This document shows, piece after piece, positions 7,705 to 12,356 of a DNA stretch of 12,356 bases. The notes under the pieces are model-generated. The model was not told where the DNA came from, did not search any database, and saw only the letters and a list, made by a program, of their open reading frames with translations. How positions within the stretch are numbered: the first letter of the stretch is position 1; each line of letters opens with the position of its first letter. Source of the stretch: JADFXI01 sp050011415 (lineage in GTDB: Bacteria > Nitrospirota > Thermodesulfovibrionia > Thermodesulfovibrionales > Dissulfurispiraceae); assembly GCA_050011415.1 (NCBI GenBank), contig JBEKJD010000059.1, positions 1-12,356 of the forward strand, in the 5' to 3' direction. The translations under genes were made by a program, and so were the position numbers.

Positions 7705-7774
7705 CATTTTACAATTTGCGGCATATACTACTTTCGGGTAATATCCGGGTAAATATAATATATGTTATAAAACA
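7705..7774 (+). repeat. 70-bp direct repeat, copy A
   Basis: By ungapped alignment this block matches 12147-12216 at 63 of 70 positions. A 32-base stretch (7725-7756) is identical. Inside it, GGGTAATAT and GGGTAAATAT follow each other with an 11-base period. TGTTATAAA (7763-7771) has the form of an extended -10 element. Copy A begins 129 bases after the stop of the 105-aa gene and ends 235 bases before the GTG of the 139-aa gene. It may be a shared promoter/regulator site or a recombination boundary. Confidence 0.8.
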
Positions 7775-7860
7775 CTAATCTTAACGATATGAGTGTCGTG
7801 AACGCGAGTAAGATGTATTATTCATGATGTTAAGCGGCTCAACAAGTAAGGAATTATTTC

Positions 7861-7869
7861 TGGTATACT
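7861..7869 (+). promoter_or_regulatory. Candidate extended -10 promoter upstream of the kinase module
   Basis: TGGTATACT matches the extended -10 form TGnTATAnT. No clear -35 element lies 17 bases upstream. Transcription from here would give a leader of about 135 bases before the GTG at 8010. Confidence 0.35.
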
Positions 7870-7954
7870 GTGATAGATTTGATAAAGATACATTTCACTA
7901 AAAACGTAACTTAACGACAATATGAGTACGAGAAGGCATACTAGGAGTGGGCCC

Positions 7955-7999
7955 ATGTTGAATAATGAGGCCGAAGCTTGTTATAGAAAACTTTATTAA
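7955..7999 (+). CDS. Possible 14-codon leader peptide
   Basis: ATG at 7955 follows AGGAG (7943-7947) by 7 bases and opens MLNNEAEACYRKLY before TAA at 7997-7999. The stop touches the AAAGGAG that serves the GTG at 8010, so ribosomes ending here would sit on the next initiation site. It may be a coupling leader or a chance frame; nothing else supports it. Confidence 0.25.
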   Translation: MLNNEAEACYRKLY

Positions 8000-8004
8000 A
8001 GGAG
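7998..8004 (+). promoter_or_regulatory. Ribosome binding site deciding the GTG start at 8010
   Basis: AAAGGAG lies 5 bases before GTG 8010. The alternative in-frame ATG at 7965 has no ribosome site, so 8010 is preferred. Confidence 0.55.
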
Positions 8005-8009
8005 ATAAT

Positions 8010-8429
8010 GTGCCTGAAGTTCCGGAGATTGAAATCCAGAATGGTATTTTTTATAAACATCATCCTATTCACAGAAATAGAATGCAAGGGGAATCACAAT
8101 GGTCAATCGCTTTGACCGCTGAAAGGGATTGTTTTAGGCGAACTCTTGAAGAACATTGGATTCTCAATAATAATGCGGGTTGGGGGTTACATTTCGAAAA
8201 TAACGCACTTACATACCTAGGTGTTGGTAGAGATCATATAACACCGGTATTCATAGCAAAGTTTGTAGATAGGAACAGAAGTAGTATATGGCACGGGTAT
8301 CCAGCTGATTATCGATGTGATGAGAATGATGTGCCACCGCATGAAGTGCTTAAAAAGTGGTATGAAACCGGAATAATTCCCGATGCAAAAGTTAGAAAAA
8401 TCATGGGGAGACAACCGTGCAAGCCATGA
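8010..8429 (+). CDS. Unknown 139-aa protein with WHGYPAD motif, first gene of kinase module
   Basis: The product is a small soluble protein of mixed alpha/beta character. A beta-rich first part (IEIQNGIFYKHHPIH at about 7-21, WSIALTAERDCF at 31-42) leads to a C-terminal block WHGYPAD (94-100), DVPPHEVLKKWYETGIIPDAK (107-127; P109-P110 then a helix) and IMGRQPC. The dense conserved-looking H, W, Y, P and D residues suggest a defined pocket or interaction surface. I have no reliable family name for it. I chose GTG 8010 for its strong ribosome site; an ATG at 7965 would add 15 residues (MRPKLVIENFIKGDN). Its stop overlaps the next gene in an ATGA arrangement, so the two proteins are probably made together. 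It may be an adaptor or sensor for the downstream kinase; that is inference. Confidence 0.72.
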   Translation: MPEVPEIEIQNGIFYKHHPIHRNRMQGESQWSIALTAERDCFRRTLEEHWILNNNAGWGLHFENNALTYLGVGRDHITPVFIAKFVDRNRSSIWHGYPADYRCDENDVPPHEVLKKWYETGIIPDAKVRKIMGRQPCKP

Positions 8430-9691
8430 AGGTTACTATACGCGGGGAGTATTGGGACTCACAGATATATTCAGGCCGACTATATTTATTTACCAAAAAC
8501 AAATCCATAATCACTATTAATTGGGATCAACTTATTAGCGAGATAAAAATTGACCCAAAATTAAAGTTAGCGCTAATATGCGCTTTTTTACGAAGCGACT
8601 TTTTATATGGGAGAGATCTGAGACCGATATTTTATGATCAGGAAGTTAAGCAGGTCATTAGAAATAAATTTGATTTACTGTCGGATAATGAAATAGTTTT
8701 TAATAAGCAAGAATTAGAAAAACATTTTATTGCAGAGTCGGATAATTCAATGCCATTTCCGCATACGGACTCTGATTTTTATATCAATGAGTTATATACA
8801 AGCTCACGGCAAGGAGCATATAAGGTCGGTCGTTCTTCAGACAAGAAAAGGTCTTTGAAAAAGAAGTCTATTAGACTATGGGATGCTCCTACCTATGGCC
8901 TATCTTTATCTTATAAAACATTGGCATTGGCAGCAGGAGGAGAGGGGTTATACGAGCATAGTCTCGATGACGGCGTGGGATCCAAAGACCCTACGAGAAT
9001 TTCATCAAATGATTGCGTAGATTGTAATTGGATCTCCTACAGTATTTATGCATCGTCACATGTAACGCCGTGTTATATAGCCGCTTATACAGGAGATAAG
9101 AGTATGAACGATAGTTTAAGTGGCTATTCTATTGATAATGTTATTCCAAAGTCTTTACAGGAACAGGTTAAATTTGCCGAAAATAAGCGTTCTGGGAAAA
9201 GAGACATTCAAAGAATATTTGATCGTATAGTTTCGGATAATGACATTTTTCAATCAAAAGGGTACTCATGGGGCGTCCAGGACAAAATATATCAAGCTGG
9301 AGCTGACTATATAAATATCGTAAAATATCGCCCTTGGCTTAAGTCGGATGAGGGCCAGCTTGAATCATTGGGAAAAATTGAAATTGCAAACTGGAAGGGC
9401 GATGTTGTTTCCGGGAGTGCTGCATCTTTCGGTGCTGTAGTGGAATACGATAATGCACTGGTTGTCGTGAAAAGCGATAATAGTCCCTTAACAATTCCTG
9501 GAGAGCCAGTAAATTGGAGGGTTTTTCCAAGATCGAAGTATTATGAAAATCACTTGCATATAATTTATAGTGACAGACTGGAAATATATTCATTTAATCA
9601 AGATTATTTTATTGATCAAGCCACAAAGCGTTCGGGTAGTGCAATTTATCAGCTTACTAAGGAAGACATGATTAGCAAATATATTGCATAA
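8417..9691 (+). CDS. Unknown 424-aa protein, beta-propeller-like appearance
   Basis: I do not recognise a named family. The sequence has the look of a beta-propeller or other all-beta repeat protein: strand-turn-strand stretches such as GEYWDSQIYSGRLYLFTKN (10-28), SIRLWDAPTYGLSLSYKTLA (151-170), GGEGLYEHSLDD (174-185), WISYSIYASS (205-214) and the C-terminal DNALVVVKSD, VNWRVFPRSK, HLHIIYSDRLEIYSF. A helical insert occupies about 245-310. There are a cysteine pair C200-x2-C203 and a basic linker (SSDKKRSLKKKS, 140-151), but no signal peptide or membrane segment. GTG 8417 follows GGAG (8407-8410) by 6 bases. ATG 8426 would form an ATGA overlap with the previous stop, so the two starts differ by three codons. 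The gene is clearly AT-richer than the following kinase gene. A sensor role is plausible but unproved. Confidence 0.75.
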   Translation: MQAMKVTIRGEYWDSQIYSGRLYLFTKNKSIITINWDQLISEIKIDPKLKLALICAFLRSDFLYGRDLRPIFYDQEVKQVIRNKFDLLSDNEIVFNKQELEKHFIAESDNSMPFPHTDSDFYINELYTSSRQGAYKVGRSSDKKRSLKKKSIRLWDAPTYGLSLSYKTLALAAGGEGLYEHSLDDGVGSKDPTRISSNDCVDCNWISYSIYASSHVTPCYIAAYTGDKSMNDSLSGYSIDNVIPKSLQEQVKFAENKRSGKRDIQRIFDRIVSDNDIFQSKGYSWGVQDKIYQAGADYINIVKYRPWLKSDEGQLESLGKIEIANWKGDVVSGSAASFGAVVEYDNALVVVKSDNSPLTIPGEPVNWRVFPRSKYYENHLHIIYSDRLEIYSFNQDYFIDQATKRSGSAIYQLTKEDMISKYIA

Positions 9692-9756
9692 GTTCCCATC
9701 TATAGAGCAGAGCCACTGATAATTAAAATATTTCTCTACTATGAAAGGAATAGTGC

Positions 9757-11049
9757 ATGGCCAAGTACACTGCTATACGAGAAATAGGTTCGGGAGGTTT
9801 TGGAAAAGTATGCAAATGTCGCTGCGACGCCGATGGTGCTATCTACGCAAAGAAAACCCTTGCGACATCTGACGATAAGAACGCAATCAAGCGCTTTGCT
9901 CGTGAAGTTCGAATTTTGTCGGCGCTCGATCATCCTAACATCGTACAGGTCATAGCAAAAAGACTTAACTCCCCACCGTTTTTTTATGTCATGCCATTAT
10001 TCAAGCGTTCCCTCCGTGCTGAGCTGTCTGGGCTCGTAGGCGACAAATCCCGTATTAGTATAATTTTTGCTCAGATTCTTGATGCAATTGAATACGCGCA
10101 TTTACAAGGCGTAATTCATCGTGATCTCAAGCCAGAGAATATCCTGTTTAACGATGATACCGATCTAGTTGTCACTGACTTTGGGCTGGGTCGTATTGTC
10201 GATAGCGAATCAACTCGACAAACTAACACGGGTGACATTATGGGTACTCCATGGTATATAGCTCCCGAACAGATGCAGGACGCTAAAAGTGCGGATGAGA
10301 GGTCAGATATCTTCAGCCTCGGAAGAATGCTGTATGAGCTGTACACAGGTCCGCTGACCAGTGCAGTGCAGGATACATTGGCCTTGCCCCCTAGTATTGC
10401 AATGGTTATTGAGCGTTGCACTCAATATGATCCGGATAGGAGATTCCAGACGGTCTCGGACCTCCGTGCAGTTTGGAAGGACCTGCACGACCAAACCAGC
10501 CACAGAGGCGAACTTGAAGAACTTCTTCGGTTGCGCACTGCGCTTGCGGCTGACTCGACGCCCCATATGAAAGATGTGCGCCGATTCTGTAAACTTATAG
10601 CCAAGCACCTTGATGACCGGGATTTGCTTCACGAAACTGTAATGCAGATGTCATCTTATGCTGCCTCAGAGATTTATTCTACAGATGCCAACCTGCTCAG
10701 GCGCATCATATCGGAGTTTGTGTGCTTTATCTGTTCCCAAGGCTGGCCTTTCGACTACACTGATAAGATCGGCAGTAGGTGTCGTAAGTTGTTTAACTCT
10801 CTCGAAGATCCAGATATCAGAGCCGACCTTTTGTATTGCATAACAGACGTAGGGCTCTCCCACAACCGCTTTTACGTTATGGATATCATGCAGAGCCTCT
10901 TCGATACTAAAATGCACGATAATGAATGGTTAGCAATCGAACGGCGGTTTTTGAAGGACGAGAACCTTAGCCGGCGGGCAGGACGGCATCTTAACTTGAG
11001 CAAATTGCCGCCCTCAATGGTCCATCTCTTTGATAGGGGTGATGGATAA
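9757..11049 (+). CDS. Hanks-type serine/threonine protein kinase, soluble
   Basis: A complete eukaryotic-like protein kinase domain occupies about 1-245. It has the glycine loop GSGGFGKV (11-18), a catalytic lysine at K33 (YAKK), the catalytic loop HRDLKPEN (121-128, D123 as base), DFG at 141-143, APE at 169-171 and SDIFSLGR (183-190). HRD carries the RD arginine, so activation-loop phosphorylation may control it. The C-terminal 250-430 is helical with no transmembrane segment, PASTA or other extracellular domain. It has HEAT-like alternation (DLLHETVMQMSSYAAS; RADLLYCITDVGLSHN). The kinase is therefore cytoplasmic. ATG 9757 follows AAAGGAA by 7 bases and lies 65 bases after the 424-aa gene. 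Substrates are unknown. Its place behind two unknown genes suggests a signalling or defence set. No PP2C phosphatase or vWA gene is present, so it is not a TerY-type triad. Confidence 0.92.
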   Translation: MAKYTAIREIGSGGFGKVCKCRCDADGAIYAKKTLATSDDKNAIKRFAREVRILSALDHPNIVQVIAKRLNSPPFFYVMPLFKRSLRAELSGLVGDKSRISIIFAQILDAIEYAHLQGVIHRDLKPENILFNDDTDLVVTDFGLGRIVDSESTRQTNTGDIMGTPWYIAPEQMQDAKSADERSDIFSLGRMLYELYTGPLTSAVQDTLALPPSIAMVIERCTQYDPDRRFQTVSDLRAVWKDLHDQTSHRGELEELLRLRTALAADSTPHMKDVRRFCKLIAKHLDDRDLLHETVMQMSSYAASEIYSTDANLLRRIISEFVCFICSQGWPFDYTDKIGSRCRKLFNSLEDPDIRADLLYCITDVGLSHNRFYVMDIMQSLFDTKMHDNEWLAIERRFLKDENLSRRAGRHLNLSKLPPSMVHLFDRGDG

Positions 11050-11277
11050 ATCGACCTTTTTCTGAAACACATAAACATAGTGCATTGAGATAATTTTAAA
11101 AATTCTTGGACGCCGACGGAGACGGCAAATTAACATTTCTTTATGTAGGGCAGGACAGAATGTCGGAAACACGACTTTGAAACTGTCTGGGTAATAGGGA
11201 CGCTTAAGAATTTATCCAGGTAAAAATATCGAATTGATGGACTTTCAGCCGCATATAAAATGAAGGAGGAGTAAAAA
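11050..11277. other. Intergenic gap before the exported-protein gene
   Basis: This gap of 228 bases has no confident gene. A 25-codon frame at 11100-11174 reads DADGDGK, like an EF-hand calcium loop, but it has no start signals. A tiny frame ATGAAGGAGGAGTAA (11260-11274) contains the ribosome site of the next gene. No terminator or clear promoter is visible. Confidence 0.5.
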
Positions 11278-12021
11278 GTGCGAGTTACGCTTACTATCTC
11301 ATTGATCATCATTTTACCTTCTATCGGATTTTCGCAAGATATTACGTGTCCTAAGGGCTCACAACCATATGCAAACCGTTGTGTTACACAACGGATGGCT
11401 GACTATATTTCATGTGTAGAAGCCAGTGGAGGAAATAAACAAGAGATTTCGGAAGTTTTCTCAGAACTTGGCAGTGGAAAGACCACAACAGGGGTCAAGG
11501 GCTCGGGCAGTGGAGCAATTGTTAAGGGGTCTGGTAGTCTCTTGCTTGACAAGGCTTCTGAAAAAGCAATTGTTAAGAAAATTGAAACCAAATGGTACCC
11601 AAGTGGTATGAGTGAATGCAGTAAAGTACTTGATAAAAAGTTAGTAACTACAGTTTCAAAAGAGATGAAAAGCTTAGTCAAAGATGCGACTTCAGAGGTA
11701 ACTAAAGATATTCCTAGAGAAGTTGATTTTGGATATATAGAATTGTCAAAGGAACTAATCAATCCAATACATTCAGATAAATATAATGATCAAATGCTAT
11801 TGTTTGGAGGTGAAGATTTCGAATATCACATATATACTAACTACGATTTACCACAAGTGGTTCTCGAGGTTGGTGGTCGCGAATATCCACTAACAGGTGA
11901 GTCTGGCATTATAAAAATAGTTGGGCTAATTAACAAACCTATGAAAGCATTTCTTGTACAAAGCAAATATACTAATTCCGCCGCAATTAAAATACAGGTT
12001 AAGGGAATAGCACGGCCATAG
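11278..12021 (+). CDS. Exported cysteine/glycine-containing protein, 247 aa
   Basis: The N-terminus is a typical signal peptide (MRVTLTISLIIILPSIGFSQ) with likely cleavage near residues 19-20, so the product is periplasmic or secreted. The mature part begins with a small cysteine motif (C24, C35, C46: CPKGSQPYANRC, then MADYISCVEASGGN). Next comes a glycine/serine stretch with the repeated unit VKGSGS (73-78 and 82-87), which resembles a glycine-rich membrane-active or flexible segment. C114 may pair with one of the others. Residues 150-247 are beta-rich, like a ligand-binding or immunoglobulin-like domain. Start: GTG 11278 follows AAGGAGGA (11263-11270) by 7 bases. I do not recognise a family. 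It lies 228 bases after the kinase gene and may be transcribed separately, so a link to the kinase module is uncertain. The gene is AT-rich. Confidence 0.75.
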   Translation: MRVTLTISLIIILPSIGFSQDITCPKGSQPYANRCVTQRMADYISCVEASGGNKQEISEVFSELGSGKTTTGVKGSGSGAIVKGSGSLLLDKASEKAIVKKIETKWYPSGMSECSKVLDKKLVTTVSKEMKSLVKDATSEVTKDIPREVDFGYIELSKELINPIHSDKYNDQMLLFGGEDFEYHIYTNYDLPQVVLEVGGREYPLTGESGIIKIVGLINKPMKAFLVQSKYTNSAAIKIQVKGIARP

Positions 12022-12146
12022 TTTCACGATCAATCAGCAAGCCATTATCTTTGTCACGAAAAGACGAAGACGCGGTCCAAGCTTCAGGCGATTACGTAAG
12101 CTTCCCCGTTAGGTTGACAGTTGTAAAGTAGAGGTTTCGACAAACG

Positions 12147-12216
12147 CATTTTACTTTTTGCGGCACATACTACTTTCGGGTAATATCCGGGTAAATATGC
12201 GATGTGTTATAAAACA
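12147..12216 (+). repeat. 70-bp direct repeat, copy B
   Basis: This block matches 7705-7774 at 63 of 70 positions in the same orientation, with an identical 32-base core at 12167-12198 and the same TGTTATAAA (12205-12213). It begins 125 bases after the stop of the exported-protein gene, almost the same distance as copy A from its upstream gene. It ends 73 bases before the ATG at 12290. The four mismatches near its 3' part spare the -10-like element, which fits selection on a promoter or binding site. Confidence 0.8.
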
Positions 12217-12289
12217 GTGTGTAAGCGTGCGGCAAGGTGCAAACTTTAGTGCTGTTAGTAACGATAAAAGAAGTCGGATGAGGTCACAT

Positions 12290-12356
12290 ATGGGCAAGAT
12301 TGTGATTATATTAATCGTTCTTTTTTCTTTCCCCCTTGTGGTTCTGTCAGCAGACC
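12290..12356 (+). CDS. Partial gene, exported protein (5' end only)
   Basis: Only the first 22 codons are present before the window ends. They read MGKIVIILIVLFSFPLVVLSAD, a good signal peptide with a likely cleavage after LSA. The ATG follows GAGG (12280-12283) by 6 bases. The preceding TGTTATAAA of repeat B could drive it. The mature protein cannot be identified from this window. A relationship to the exported 247-aa protein is possible but cannot be tested here. Confidence 0.6.
   Translation, partial: MGKIVIILIVLFSFPLVVLSAD

Larger units (their letters stand above)
7576..8009. other. Long intergenic region between cargo segments
   Basis: This stretch of 434 bases has no convincing gene of normal size. 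It holds a perfect hairpin (7660-7690), copy A of the 70-bp repeat (7705-7774), a candidate extended -10 promoter (7861-7869), a pair of short related motifs (TTAACGATATGAGT at 7781-7794 and TTAACGACAATATGAGT at 7911-7927) and a 14-codon reading frame (7955-7999). It is AT-rich and separates the tni-linked genes from the kinase module. Confidence 0.7.

Noticed and set aside
9757..11049. TerY-type phosphorylation triad
   Set aside because: The kinase is present but neither a PP2C phosphatase nor a vWA-domain protein is encoded nearby.
11100..11174. Short frame reading KFLDADGDGKLTFLYVG, like an EF-hand loop
   Set aside because: Only about 25 codons, no start signal, stops on both sides. It could be a decayed remnant but one loop motif is not enough.
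12114..12119. TTGACA hexamer as a -35 box
   Set aside because: No acceptable -10 lies 16-18 bases downstream (about 12136-12142).
7705..12216. Reading the 70-bp repeats as integron attC sites or a CRISPR array
   Set aside because: The block lacks paired core sites and the large imperfect hairpin of attC, and two copies 4.4 kb apart are not a CRISPR array.

Overview
The window looks like the transposition end and cargo of a Tn5053/Tn402-type (Tni, Tn7-related) element in a bacterium. Base composition is mixed and moderate. Two exported proteins with short N-terminal signal sequences, and the Tni family itself, fit a Gram-negative host. I cannot name a genus from the sequence. All convincing genes lie on the + strand.

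Region 1 (about 1-5062) is the transposition module: tniA (DDE transposase), tniB (AAA+ ATPase, starting in an ATGA overlap with tniA) and tniQ (target-selection protein with an unusually long C-terminal half). No tnsA-like endonuclease, resolvase gene or CRISPR component is visible. The outer end of the element must lie left of the window.

Region 2 (5102-7575) follows tniQ closely. It holds an Xre/MbcA/ParS-type antitoxin-like protein without its usual RES toxin, a 486-residue lysine-rich protein I do not recognise, a 60-residue basic protein and a 105-residue helical protein. The first three are tightly packed. The 105-residue gene has its own candidate -10 box.

Region 3 (7576-12289) starts in a long intergenic stretch with a perfect 13-bp hairpin and the first copy of a 70-bp repeat (63 of 70 identical, 32-bp perfect core). 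The second copy lies 4,442 bp further on. Between them are four genes: a 139-residue protein with a WHGYPAD motif, a 424-residue protein of beta-propeller-like appearance (start overlapping the previous stop), a soluble Hanks-type Ser/Thr protein kinase with a helical C-terminal region, and an exported cysteine- and glycine-containing protein. The first three form a compact set that could be a sensor, adaptor and kinase signalling or defence module carried as cargo. That function is inferred, not shown. A truncated gene with a signal peptide starts after the second repeat and runs off the right edge.

The most interesting points are the kinase cargo module, its bracketing by long direct repeats, the toxinless antitoxin attached to the tni genes, and the five HTH-like units at the end of TniQ.
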